Part shown: positions 50,017 to 58,120 of the stretch, piece by piece
Numbering within the stretch: the stretch's first letter is position 1
Layout: every line of letters starts with the position of its first letter
NCBI RefSeq assembly: GCF_019392245.1
Contig: NZ_JAHXRL010000003.1
Location: 496,001 to 560,000, forward strand
Source of the DNA: Sulfitobacter sp. CW3
GTDB lineage: Bacteria; Pseudomonadota; Alphaproteobacteria; Rhodobacterales; Rhodobacteraceae
Reading direction: 5' to 3'
Length of the DNA stretch: 64,000 nucleotides
Position numbers and translations under genes: made by a program
Notes under the pieces: generated by a model
What the model was told of the DNA's origin: nothing
What the model saw: the letters and a program-made list of their open reading frames with translations, nothing else
Database searches by the model: none

Positions 50017-50592
50017 ATGACAAACCGAGCAAATTTCCAAATCGCATTGTTGAGTGGCCTGATTGCCTTGGGCGGTACCGCCTTACTGGCGCAAGAACCG
50101 CCACAGCAAGATCGCTTTGTTCAACTGGATACAAACGGCGACGGTCAATTGACGCAGGAAGAAATGAAAGCGCATGCAGAGGCGCGTTTTGCCAAAGCCG
50201 ACACAGATGGTGACGGTTTTCTGAGCGAGACCGAAATGCAAGCCGCCGCTGCCGAGCGCCGCGCAGAACGTAGCCAGCGCATGATGACCAAGCTGGATAA
50301 AGACGGCAACGGGTCGTTGTCCGTAGAAGAGCTGCAGGCCATGGGCGACGACAGGATGGACAAGCGGTCCGGCAAGATGATGAAGCGGATGGATGCCAAT
50401 GACGATGGCAAGCTGTCGATGGAAGAAATGGCAGGTCGCCATTCGCCCGAGAAAATGTTCAACAAGCTGGATGCCGATGGCAATGGCACACTAAGCGCTG
50501 AAGAATTCGAGAAAGCGCGGATGGGTGGCAAGCACGGCAAACACCACAAGCATGATGACCATGGCAAGCGCCACGGCGACAAGTCCGAGTAA
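50017..50592 (+). CDS. Secreted EF-hand protein with histidine-rich tail
   Basis: A 191-residue protein starting at ATG 50017 (AAAGGAAAAACAA upstream), with a signal peptide (NFQIALLSGLIALGGTALLAQ). Five EF-hand calcium loops follow: DTNGDGQLTQEE, DTDGDGFLSETE, DKDGNGSLSVEE, DANDDGKLSMEE and DADGNGTLSAEE. The C-terminus is rich in His and Lys (KHGKHHKHDDHGKRHGD), suggesting transition-metal as well as calcium binding. It probably acts in the periplasm. The ECF sigma unit follows in the same direction 55 bases on, after a hairpin, which suggests a shared stress response. Confidence 0.9.
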   Translation: MTNRANFQIALLSGLIALGGTALLAQEPPQQDRFVQLDTNGDGQLTQEEMKAHAEARFAKADTDGDGFLSETEMQAAAAERRAERSQRMMTKLDKDGNGSLSVEELQAMGDDRMDKRSGKMMKRMDANDDGKLSMEEMAGRHSPEKMFNKLDADGNGTLSAEEFEKARMGGKHGKHHKHDDHGKRHGDKSE

Positions 50593-50601
50593 TCTAGTGG
50601 C

Positions 50602-50628
50602 GCGGGCGCGCTTGAATGGTGCGCCCGC
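50602..50628 (+). terminator. Hairpin between EF-hand and ECF sigma genes
   Basis: GCGGGCGC (50602-50609) pairs with GCGCCCGC (50621-50628) over an 11-base loop, nine bases after the EF-hand stop. It has no T-run. It may attenuate transcription into the sigma gene. Confidence 0.5.
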
Positions 50629-50647
50629 AGCCGTTAGCCCTAAGATT

Positions 50648-51247
50648 ATGAGCTTTGATGCCTCCATTGACGATGTGGTCGAGGACCCTGATGCAGCGCT
50701 TTTGGCGCGGTATGCGGGTGGCGACGAGGCCGCCGCGCGTTTGTTGACAGTTCAATTGTCGCCGCGCGTGTTCGGTCATGCATTTCGGGTGCTGGGCGAT
50801 GGCACCGAGGCCGAGGACGTGACCCAAGATGCCTTGATGCGGCTGTGGAAAATAGCACCGCAGTGGCGGACAGGAGAGGCCAAGGTGTCAACCTGGATGT
50901 ACCGGGTGGTGGCAAATTTGTGCACGGACCGGCTGCGCAAACGCCGCGGTGGTGTCCCGCTTGAGGACATCGCAGAGCCCGCCGACCCAGCCGAAAGTGC
51001 CGAGGCCAAATTGCAACGTGGCGCGCGCGAAGACGCGCTTCAGACCGCATTGGACGCCTTGCCAGAACGCCAAAGACAAGCGGTTGTGCTGCGCCACATT
51101 GAAGGCTTGGCCAATCCAGAGATTGCCGAGATCCTTGATATTGGGGTCGAAGCTGTGGAAAGCCTGACAGCGCGGGGCAAACGCGCATTGGTCGCTCTGT
51201 TGGCCGGACAGCGCGAAGCATTGGGATATGATGATGACAAAACCTGA
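50648..51247 (+). CDS. ECF-family RNA polymerase sigma factor
   Basis: A 199-residue group 4 sigma factor. Region 2 includes FGHAFRVLGDGTEAEDVTQDALMRLWKIA and VSTWMYRVVANLCTDRLRKRR; region 4 includes ALPERQRQAVVLRHIEGLANPEIAEILDIGVEAVESLTARGKRAL (positions about 128-175). The start ATG 50648 is followed by an acidic N-terminus. Its end overlaps the next membrane protein by 20 bases. With that protein and the periplasmic sensor it forms a typical ECF signalling unit, possibly responding to metals or envelope state. Confidence 0.92.
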   Translation: MSFDASIDDVVEDPDAALLARYAGGDEAAARLLTVQLSPRVFGHAFRVLGDGTEAEDVTQDALMRLWKIAPQWRTGEAKVSTWMYRVVANLCTDRLRKRRGGVPLEDIAEPADPAESAEAKLQRGAREDALQTALDALPERQRQAVVLRHIEGLANPEIAEILDIGVEAVESLTARGKRALVALLAGQREALGYDDDKT

Positions 51248-51581
51248 CACAGATATGCTCGAGGCCTTGTTCCAAGACGCGCGGGCGACCCCGCCTGCCA
51301 TGCCCCAAGGGCTGATGGACAGGATCATGGCCGATGCCGTGGCACAGCAACCCAAGGCCAAGTCGGGCGGCTGGCGTGCAATCTGGCAAGCCATCGGCGG
51401 CGCACCTGCATTTGGCGGGTTGGTGACGGCCACCGCTGTCGGGTTCTGGATCGGGGTGGCCCCGCCCAACAATCTGCCTGATATTGCGACGCAAATAATT
51501 ACGGGCACGGCTTATGCATCCGTAGACGACACTGCATTGCCGGACCTGTCAGCCTTTGGCTGGGACATTGAAGAGGGATAG
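51228..51581 (+). CDS. Small membrane protein, putative anti-sigma factor
   Basis: A 117-residue protein from ATG 51228, within the end of the sigma gene (20-base overlap). An N-terminal cytoplasmic segment of about 60 residues (MLEALFQDARATPPAMPQGLMDRIMADAV) precedes one transmembrane helix (APAFGGLVTATAVGFWIGVA), then a short periplasmic tail ending FGWDIEEG. The layout is that of single-pass anti-sigma factors, though no zinc-binding HxxxCxxC motif is seen. Assignment rests on context. Confidence 0.65.
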   Translation: MMMTKPDTDMLEALFQDARATPPAMPQGLMDRIMADAVAQQPKAKSGGWRAIWQAIGGAPAFGGLVTATAVGFWIGVAPPNNLPDIATQIITGTAYASVDDTALPDLSAFGWDIEEG

Positions 51582-51584
51582 ACC

Positions 51585-52091
51585 ATGGCATCGAAACTGA
51601 CAGGAAACGGCAAATGGATGCGGTGGGCACTGGGGCTATCGCTCGGGGTGAACCTACTGGTTGCCGGGTTGGTTGCAGGGGCGGCGTACCGTTTTGACGG
51701 ACCGCACGGCGGGGCCGGTGGCAACATGCGCGACTATGGCACCCCTTACATCATAGCCCTCGAGAAAGAGCGCAGGCGTGATATGTTCAACGAACTGCGG
51801 CGAAACAAGCCAGCGGGTCATCTGACCCGGACAGCACGGCGGGAGCTATATAGCGAGGTCGTATCGGCCATACGCGCCGAACCTTTCGACATTGCCCGCG
51901 TCCGTTCGGCGCTTGATCAACAGGCCAACGCGAGTGTCGCCGTCCAGCAGGCCGTGCAAGACGCGTGGCTGAAAGAACTTGCAAGCATGGATGATACTGC
52001 CCGTGCAGCCTATGCGGGTCGCCTGCAAGAGGTGCTGTCGCGCCCGACCAAAAGGGAACCGGACCGGCGCAAGCCATCGCGGAACGATTAA
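51585..52091 (+). CDS. Periplasmic heavy-metal-sensor-like protein (CnrX/Spy type)
   Basis: A 168-residue protein with an N-terminal membrane anchor (WALGLSLGVNLLVAGLVAGAAY) and a helical periplasmic domain of charged repeats (ERRRDMFNELRRNKP, SEVVSAIRAEPFDIARVRSALDQQ, VQDAWLKELASMDDTARAAYAGRLQEVL). This resembles the CnrX/ZraP/Spy family that senses metals or misfolded proteins. It begins three bases after the putative anti-sigma gene and completes the ECF unit. Confidence 0.8.
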   Translation: MASKLTGNGKWMRWALGLSLGVNLLVAGLVAGAAYRFDGPHGGAGGNMRDYGTPYIIALEKERRRDMFNELRRNKPAGHLTRTARRELYSEVVSAIRAEPFDIARVRSALDQQANASVAVQQAVQDAWLKELASMDDTARAAYAGRLQEVLSRPTKREPDRRKPSRND

Positions 52092-52169
52092 ACGCTGCAA
52101 GCGACCAATAGGCTTGCCAAACAGGGACGGGGCAAGGTACGCAAAGCGACCCTAACCTGAGGCTTTGCC

Positions 52170-52688
52170 ATGACGCTGGATTTTCCCGAAGACGACACTG
52201 TTCTAGCCACTGCGCGCGCCTCGTCCGGGCGGCGGTTGATCGGGCTGGTTTCGCTGGGTTTTCTGGGCATGTTTCTGATCTATGTGGCGTTCACATCGTC
52301 ACCCGGTTTGGGCTGGCAGTTGTTTTTGCTTGTCGTGGGCGGCGGCGCAATCTGGATGGCCGATTTCATGCGGCGCGCAACCGAAGGCACGATCGAACTG
52401 ACGGCGAATGTATTGCGGGGCAGTGACGGCACATTGATCGCGCGTGTCGAAGACATCGAACACATTGATTGTGGCGTCTTTGCATTCAAACCGTCCAACG
52501 GTTTCTTGCTGCGTACAAAGCCCGGCACTGGTGCCGACAGGGTTTGGCGTCCCGGCCTGTGGTGGCGGATGGGCCGTCGGATTGGCATCGGAGGGATGAC
52601 ACCCGGAAACCAGACCAAATACATGGCCGAGGTTATTTCAACGATGATGGCGGTCCGCGACCAGCCAGACGAAACAGGCAAGCTTTAA
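52170..52688 (+). CDS. Membrane protein of unknown function
   Basis: A 172-residue protein with two adjacent transmembrane helices (about residues 22-40 and 47-63), followed by a beta-rich C-terminal domain (GTIELTANVLRGSDGTLIARVEDIEHIDCG...FLLRTKPG) that looks like a PH-like/bPH fold. The start is ATG 52170. It lies 78 bases after the ECF unit in the same direction. The function is not recognised. Confidence 0.7.
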   Translation: MTLDFPEDDTVLATARASSGRRLIGLVSLGFLGMFLIYVAFTSSPGLGWQLFLLVVGGGAIWMADFMRRATEGTIELTANVLRGSDGTLIARVEDIEHIDCGVFAFKPSNGFLLRTKPGTGADRVWRPGLWWRMGRRIGIGGMTPGNQTKYMAEVISTMMAVRDQPDETGKL

Positions 52689-52740
52689 CCCGTTACCCGT
52701 TTCTAATCGTTCTTATTTTGCACCCGCGTGTGGTAACACG

Positions 52741-53745
52741 CTAAGGCGAAATACTCGCAAAACTTATGCTTTGGACGCGTTTATCGTGTCCAAAATTAAT
52801 CACGACATACCATTCAGCAGCAGTCTCCCGATCGTCCAAGCAGACGAGGGCACCGAACTTTTTCGATGTGGCTGCGGCCCCATTGGGAACGCGGCCTAGA
52901 ATGCTGATAACTTCTCCGCGTGTTGATCCGACTTTGATGCCTGACGGCATCTCCCAAAACGGCGTTGTGGCTTCCATTTCTATGATAGCGCCCTGGTATG
53001 TATCCATACGGAGGCCGTCATACATGAACCGTTCAAACTCAAGGCCGCGACCCGTGATCACCTCACCGACCACTGGCGGTACAAGTTTGGCAAGATCTGC
53101 TACGTGATACCCCAAGTTTATTCCGAACAGTTTAAATTCCTCGGGGGGTAGGCAGTCCTCAACCATCCCGACATCTGTGCCTTTTATCAAGATCGGTGCC
53201 TGCGCGGGTGGGGCCATTGGACGATTGGGATCAGGCCGCCATGTCTTGGAATAATCGTCCCATTCGAGGCCCGCAGCCACTTTGGCATCATAGATTCCGC
53301 CGCCAAACCCGTAGGTCACCGTTTCGGGGATGCAATCAAGCGTGTTCAGCGTCTCACCGTTTTGTGCAACGTCGAGCCAGCCAAAGCGCCGGGTTGGCAG
53401 CAACATTTCTTCCTCGGAAAAAGGTCGGTCAAACCCGCCTCCAACTTCGTAGCTGTAATCGCCGTTGTAAAATGTGATCTTCTCGTGGATCGCCTTGCCG
53501 ATGCCCGACCACGGCTCGAAATCTACATCCTCGATGGTCTCGGACAAGAACAGGTCTGGTGCCCCGCCGATTGGTCCGTAACTATACGTCGCAATCTGAT
53601 CGTCAAAGCAGGCAAAGACCTCGGTGTTTCGGCCCTTGATCTCGCATGATGTGATGGGTTCTTGTCCTTGCGGACAACCGGCCTGTGCCTTGGCGGACAA
53701 AAATATCCCGAAACATATAAGGCCCGCCCTGAAATATTGTCCCAA
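52741..53745 (-). CDS. Secreted protein of unknown function
   Basis: A 334-residue protein when started at TTG 53745, where AAAGGG lies upstream and a clean signal peptide results (MGQYFRAGLICFGIFLSAKA, then QAGC). An earlier in-frame TTG at 53787 would bury this signal. The mature part is rich in aromatic residues and cysteines (CPQGQEPITSCEIKGRNTEV; a late VCLDDRETAAEWYVVINF) and contains GIKVGSTRGEVISILGRVP, a beta-lactamase-inhibitor-like repeat pattern (GxTxxEVxxxLG). No family is assigned. It is transcribed opposite to the ECF unit. Confidence 0.7.
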   Translation of the reverse strand: MGQYFRAGLICFGIFLSAKAQAGCPQGQEPITSCEIKGRNTEVFACFDDQIATYSYGPIGGAPDLFLSETIEDVDFEPWSGIGKAIHEKITFYNGDYSYEVGGGFDRPFSEEEMLLPTRRFGWLDVAQNGETLNTLDCIPETVTYGFGGGIYDAKVAAGLEWDDYSKTWRPDPNRPMAPPAQAPILIKGTDVGMVEDCLPPEEFKLFGINLGYHVADLAKLVPPVVGEVITGRGLEFERFMYDGLRMDTYQGAIIEMEATTPFWEMPSGIKVGSTRGEVISILGRVPNGAAATSKKFGALVCLDDRETAAEWYVVINFGHDKRVQSISFASISP

Positions 53746-53839
53746 ACGCTGACCCTTTCTGGCAATTTGTTTTGAGGGTTCTGGCAATAATGAACAGGTT
53801 GGTTTTCAAAGTCTACGACGGCCTCACTTGATTGGCTGG

Positions 53840-54286
53840 CTAATCCGTCAGATTAAGGTTCTGTGCGGCTTGGTCGACTGCTTGCAATGCATCCAATGAC
53901 GGGCTTGCCGCACATATACGGGTTATTTCAGCAAAAAACTCATACTCCGGCCCTGATGTGGACAGGGAATGGGGTTTGGACAGATTGAACCCTTCAAGAT
54001 CGTTATCCTGAATGAATTGTTCCATTAAAATGACATATGGCAAGTCATTCGCTTGTGGCAGTCCAAGGTCATCCGGAAACGCGCCGGTTCTGTTAAAGTG
54101 GCGAATTGCGGCGTCGTGATATGCAAAGATTACTTCCTCGTGCCTTTCGCCAAGCTCATCACATGTTAGCCCTATTAGTTCCTCTAGGGCGTAGTGCTTG
54201 ATTTGATAAAAATATGGCCAAACGTATAAGGCCAATACCGCAGCTGAAATGCCCAGAAACAAACAAGAAATGACAATTTTCTTCAT
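53840..54286 (-). CDS. Single-pass membrane/periplasmic protein of unknown function
   Basis: A 148-residue protein from ATG 54286 with one N-terminal hydrophobic segment (VISCLFLGISAAVLALYVWPYFY) and an acidic, mainly helical remainder with two cysteines (TCDELGE, ITRICAAS) that could form a disulfide. No domain is recognised. It lies about 95 bases upstream of the secreted protein in the same direction. The region looks less GC-rich than its surroundings, which may mean relatively recent acquisition. Confidence 0.65.
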   Translation of the reverse strand: MKKIVISCLFLGISAAVLALYVWPYFYQIKHYALEELIGLTCDELGERHEEVIFAYHDAAIRHFNRTGAFPDDLGLPQANDLPYVILMEQFIQDNDLEGFNLSKPHSLSTSGPEYEFFAEITRICAASPSLDALQAVDQAAQNLNLTD

Positions 54287-54404
54287 GCAGTAAACTACGC
54301 TTGCTCACGCCTGCCTGTCAAAGTTCAAAGGTATTGGATGCGCCCGACGGGCCGGCGGGGCACACTCGTTGCGTACCCTCAGACGGCAGCTTTCTCTGCG
54401 TGAT

Positions 54405-54863
54405 TTACGGGGTGTCTGCGGGCCGTGCCATGATGACAAGATTACCAACAGAGTCCTGAACGATCTCGTCATTCTGGTTAAATGTTGTACTGCGCACTTT
54501 GATCATGCCCTGCGTCGGGCGGGATTTGGAAGGCCGCACCTCGAGGACTTCGGAAATGACGTGCAGCGTGTCACCGGGCCGGACGGGCCTCGGCCAGTTG
54601 AGCGATTCAAACCCCGCGCCGATAATCCCGTTGGCCGGGGTCATCTCACCACCAACAAGAAGCTGCATCGTCAGCGCCGCTGTGTGCCAACCACTTGCCG
54701 CCAAGCCGCGAAAAAAGGTGCCCTTGGCCAGCTCAGGGTCAAGGTGAAAGGGCTGCGGATCGAATTCGGTCGCGAAACGGATGATTTCTTCTTCGGTCAC
54801 GTTTATGCGGCCAGAACCAAAGGTCTGTCCCGTTTTGTAATCCTCGAGATACAGTGCTGTCAT
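54405..54863 (-). CDS. MaoC-like hotdog dehydratase
   Basis: A 152-residue single-domain MaoC/R-hydratase-like protein. FATEFDPQPFHLDPELAKGTFF carries the Asp and His of the family catalytic signature (DxxPxHxD), and GLAASGWHTAALTMQLLV and NWPRPVRPGDTLHVISEVLEV are conserved. It likely hydrates or dehydrates an acyl-CoA. The start ATG 54863 has GAAAGG upstream and overlaps the end of the MATE gene, so both are co-translated. Confidence 0.9.
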   Translation of the reverse strand: MTALYLEDYKTGQTFGSGRINVTEEEIIRFATEFDPQPFHLDPELAKGTFFRGLAASGWHTAALTMQLLVGGEMTPANGIIGAGFESLNWPRPVRPGDTLHVISEVLEVRPSKSRPTQGMIKVRSTTFNQNDEIVQDSVGNLVIMARPADTP

Positions 54864-56269
54864 GGTTTTTCCTTTCTCCAACCGCTGCGCCGGATGGCCA
54901 GCGCGATGATCATCCCATAGGCCAGCATGGCGCAGCCGATGGCGGCAAAAATACCGTTAACGCCCATTCCTGTGTATGTCGTCAGGATCAGCGCGCCAAC
55001 CAGCGCCACGGCCATGCGGCTTAAGCTGCTGATCACTGGCCAGACCATACTGCCCGCGCCCTGCGATGCAAAATAAAGCGCGAGCCCCAGCCCGAAGAAG
55101 GCATAGAATGGCGCGACAAGGCGGAAATAGCTGCGGCCGGCATCAAGCGCTGTGGTGTTGGAAGGGTCAAGGAACATGCCCAGCCAGAGGTCCGGAAAGA
55201 CCGCCAGCAGTAGACCGATGCCGCCCACGATACCCGCCGCAGCAAAGGAACCGGTCCAGGCCACGCGCAGCGCGCGGTCAGTACGGCCTGCGCCGATATT
55301 TGCCCCGACCATCGCGGTCATCGCAGCACCTATGCCAAAGATGACCGGGATCATCAGGAACTCCAGCCGCGCGCCAAGGCCGTAGCCCGCCAGCGCCCCT
55401 TCGCCGTAGCGGCCGACCAGTCCCGTCATCATGATGATGGTGACCGTCGTCAGCACCGTGTTGATCGCGGCCAGCGTGCCCACCCGCAGGATGTCGCTGA
55501 ACATGCCAAGGTTAAGGCGTCCGATTGCACCCCGAAAGGACAGCCCCGTCCGCCCCATGACGATATACCCGATGGCGACGAACGCCCCGACCGTGAACGC
55601 CAAAACCACACCAAGCGGAAGCCCCGCCATGCCAAGCGCGGGCAACGGCCCCCAGCCAAGGGCAAATCCGCCCGAAAGCGGGATGGAAATAATCGACACC
55701 AGCAGCAACAAAAGCGCGGGCATCTGCATGTTTCCGGTCCCGCGGATCACGCTGAGCGAGGCATTACAAAGCCAGATTGCCGCGCAGCCGGGAAAGAAGA
55801 CCAGCGCATAGGTCGTCGCGGCGGCCACCGTTTCGTTCCCGCCCCCCAGCATCATGAAAAATTGCGTGCCAAATAATGCGACCAGCACCGCCATGATCAC
55901 AGCGAGGCCCGCCGCGATGATCCACGCCGCCAGCGTAAGCGTCGCTGCCCGTCCAACATCCGCCGCCCCGAGTGCGCGCGCGATGGATGCCGAAATCGCA
56001 CCGCCGATTGCACCCGCCGAGAGCATTTGCGTCAGCATCACCAGCGGGAACACCAATGCCAGCCCTGCCAGCGCAGTTACGCCCAGCAGGCTGGCGAAAT
56101 ATGCCTCGGCAATGCTTTGGGCGGCCTGCACGAACATTGCGATCACATTGGGCGCTGCCAGCTTTGCAAGGGTGGGGGCGATGGGTGCCTCGAGCATGAG
56201 CCGTGTGCGGGACGCGCGCGCGTTCGCCGCCGCGTCGGAGAGCGCGGTGGCCGCGCCGCCCGAGGTCAT
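54860..56269 (-). CDS. MATE-family efflux transporter
   Basis: A 469-residue multidrug and toxin extrusion protein with twelve predicted membrane helices; typical are LAAPNVIAMFVQAAQSIAEAYF in helix 1 and AMTAMVGANIGAGRTDRALRVAW in the second half. It exchanges cationic or lipid-like compounds for sodium or protons. The start ATG 56269 lies 194 bases from the divergent HxlR regulator, which probably controls it. The downstream MaoC gene overlaps the stop. Confidence 0.92.
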   Translation of the reverse strand: MTSGGAATALSDAAANARASRTRLMLEAPIAPTLAKLAAPNVIAMFVQAAQSIAEAYFASLLGVTALAGLALVFPLVMLTQMLSAGAIGGAISASIARALGAADVGRAATLTLAAWIIAAGLAVIMAVLVALFGTQFFMMLGGGNETVAAATTYALVFFPGCAAIWLCNASLSVIRGTGNMQMPALLLLLVSIISIPLSGGFALGWGPLPALGMAGLPLGVVLAFTVGAFVAIGYIVMGRTGLSFRGAIGRLNLGMFSDILRVGTLAAINTVLTTVTIIMMTGLVGRYGEGALAGYGLGARLEFLMIPVIFGIGAAMTAMVGANIGAGRTDRALRVAWTGSFAAAGIVGGIGLLLAVFPDLWLGMFLDPSNTTALDAGRSYFRLVAPFYAFFGLGLALYFASQGAGSMVWPVISSLSRMAVALVGALILTTYTGMGVNGIFAAIGCAMLAYGMIIALAIRRSGWRKEKP

Positions 56270-56404
56270 CGGCCGACACCCTGGTGAAAACTAGAGCGTA
56301 CTGCTGAGGTCAAAAATGGTCTCGCGTTGTTCATGGTCTTTGACCCACCTTTGCCTGCCTGCTGCCACCAATCAACGCACGGTTAAAAAGTGCATTCCTT
56401 TTAG

Positions 56405-56436
56405 GAACTCACTATCGGTAAGTTCTCTTTCGGAAC
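56405..56436. promoter_or_regulatory. Candidate HxlR operator upstream of the regulator
   Basis: GAACT (56405-56409) and AGTTC (56421-56425) form an inverted repeat with 11 bases between, and GTTC (56422-56425) with GAAC (56433-56436) form a second one. The cluster lies 27-58 bases before the HxlR start codon in the region divergent to MATE, where a dimeric winged-helix regulator would bind. Confidence 0.45.
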
Positions 56437-56462
56437 CTGTCAATCCCTGCTACGATACTCGG

Positions 56463-56906
56463 ATGAAATGGAACGATCTTCAAAGCGAAGCCTGCCCTGT
56501 CGCCCGGGGCCTGTCCGTGGTCGGCGACCGCTGGACCATGCTGGTGTTGCGCGACTGCTTTCTGGGTGTCCGCAGGTTCGAACAGATGCAAGAACGTCTT
56601 GGCATCACCCGCCATGTCCTGGCCGACCGGTTGCGCAAGCTCGAGGCGGCAGGCGTGCTGCGCCGCGAACCCTACCAGCAGCGACCGCTGCGCCAAGAAT
56701 ACCGCCTGACAGAACGGGGCAAGGCGCTGTATCCGATGCTGGTGTCCTTGATCGAGTGGGCGAATGCGCATGTCCCGCCACCGGGCGAGCCGTCTGTTAC
56801 GCTGGTCTCACGCGAAACCGGAGACCCGATTGTGCCCGTTCTGGTCGACGCGAACACCGGCGAGAAGATTACCCACATGACCGTGAATGCCCTGCGGGCG
56901 GAATAG
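56463..56906 (+). CDS. HxlR/MarR-like transcriptional regulator
   Basis: A 147-residue winged-helix regulator of the HxlR family. CPVARGLSVVGDRWTMLVLRDCFLG is the diagnostic N-terminus with a redox- or ligand-responsive cysteine often seen in the family; RRFEQMQERLGITRHVLADRLRKLEAAGVL forms the recognition helices and the wing follows. The start ATG 56463. It is divergent from the MATE/MaoC pair, which it likely represses. Confidence 0.9.
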   Translation: MKWNDLQSEACPVARGLSVVGDRWTMLVLRDCFLGVRRFEQMQERLGITRHVLADRLRKLEAAGVLRREPYQQRPLRQEYRLTERGKALYPMLVSLIEWANAHVPPPGEPSVTLVSRETGDPIVPVLVDANTGEKITHMTVNALRAE

Positions 56907-57023
56907 CCGCTCGGCCCACTTTACATGGCGGGTGTTCAATTTCGGAAAACTGCACAGAGATGCATTTTTCGGGCCAATTGGCCTATCGGCCAACCGATTT
57001 CACACCCCGACATCGGGCCTTGC

Positions 57024-57581
57024 TTACCTGCCGGTGTACAAAACCCGGGGGGCATAGCGGGGGCGGGTAAAGACGAAATTCTTGATCTCGGGCTGGCCTA
57101 GTCCGATGTTGAACGGCGGGGTGAATGTTGTCGTCGTTTCGGTCACCACGATATATTCGTCGTCGGGGATGCTGGGCAGCCGGTTTGTCCATGATGCGAC
57201 GTCGGCATCTGTGACCGCAGAGTCAGCTCCGCGTGCGCGGGACCAGTGCACATAGAACCTGTTTTGTTTTTTGTCATACTGAAGCGAACTGACCCGCAAC
57301 GTCGATGGGCCTTGCGACTGGGTGATATAGTCCAAAAGATCATGCGCGCCGCCCAGGTAATCACTGTCGATGGGCAACGTCTCGCGCGAGATCATGTCCC
57401 CGATTGTAAAGGCCGCCTTTTGGTTCAGGCTGTATTCTTCATAGGTCTCGAAGATCGAAAACATTGCGGCATATACCCACAATACCAAAGGCATCAGGAT
57501 CAACGCTTCCAGCGATACGCTGCCATCTTCGTGGCTGGCGAACCGGCGCAGGCCGAAGAAGTTAAGACGTTTGCGCGACAT
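57024..57581 (-). CDS. TadE-like pseudopilin, third gene of the operon
   Basis: A 185-residue protein with one N-terminal membrane helix preceded by the TadE-type segment DGSVSLEALILMPLVLWVYAAMF; the G(S)xSLEA stretch resembles the prepilin cleavage region. The periplasmic part is beta-rich and ends in an aromatic, basic tail. It starts at ATG 57581, sharing one base with the upstream stop (TAATG), so it is translationally coupled to it. Confidence 0.8.
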   Translation of the reverse strand: MSRKRLNFFGLRRFASHEDGSVSLEALILMPLVLWVYAAMFSIFETYEEYSLNQKAAFTIGDMISRETLPIDSDYLGGAHDLLDYITQSQGPSTLRVSSLQYDKKQNRFYVHWSRARGADSAVTDADVASWTNRLPSIPDDEYIVVTETTTTFTPPFNIGLGQPEIKNFVFTRPRYAPRVLYTGR

Positions 57582-58120
57582 TACCCTGGCTCCTGCACGA
57601 AGGCCGAGATGGCATACATCGCGGATTGACCGGACCCGTCGGTGGCGAACTTGAAGCCCAAACGCGAAGTCGGAAGCATCGGGTCAAATTTCAGACAGGC
57701 GCGCAAAATCATCAGATCATGTTGCTCGCCAAGGACGAAACCACGCTCTGGTGTCACGGGTTTGGATTGATCGATGCAGTCGACGTCAGACGACAGCTTT
57801 TTGAAATTACGCGGATCGACGGTGATCATCTCAAGGCGCAGCGTTTCAGCGCAGTTGCGCAGGTTGCCGGCCTTTTCGCAGATCAGGTTTTTGATCTGGG
57901 TATGGGTCATGTCGCTGCGCGTATTCAACCTGACAAACCGCACTGCGTCTTCCAGACCGCGGTTCAGATGCACCTGACGCAGGGAATATATGCTCATCTC
58001 GATCGAGCCCAGAAAGATGCCAAAGATCAACGGAAAGAGGATAACGAACTCGATCAAGAAGACCGCGCCGCTTTCATCTTTGCGAAAATGCCGAAGGGCT
58101 TTTTGCATGCGGTGCCTCAT
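57581..58120 (-). CDS. TadE/TadF-like pseudopilin
   Basis: A 179-residue protein with the TadE signature DESGAVFLIEFVILFPLIFGIFLGSIEMS near the N-terminus (prepilin-like helix with conserved E), then a periplasmic domain with four cysteines (ICEKAGNLRNC, DVDCID, RACLKF) that may form disulfides. Family proteins act in tight-adherence (Flp) pilus assembly. The start ATG 58120 overlaps the stop of the vWA gene by 4 bases. Confidence 0.85.
   Translation of the reverse strand: MRHRMQKALRHFRKDESGAVFLIEFVILFPLIFGIFLGSIEMSIYSLRQVHLNRGLEDAVRFVRLNTRSDMTHTQIKNLICEKAGNLRNCAETLRLEMITVDPRNFKKLSSDVDCIDQSKPVTPERGFVLGEQHDLMILRACLKFDPMLPTSRLGFKFATDGSGQSAMYAISAFVQEPG

Noticed and set aside
56907..57023. Flp pilin gene near the Tad-like operon
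   Set aside because: The 117-base gap and the 347-base region upstream of the operon hold no small gene with a prepilin leader and hydrophobic helix.
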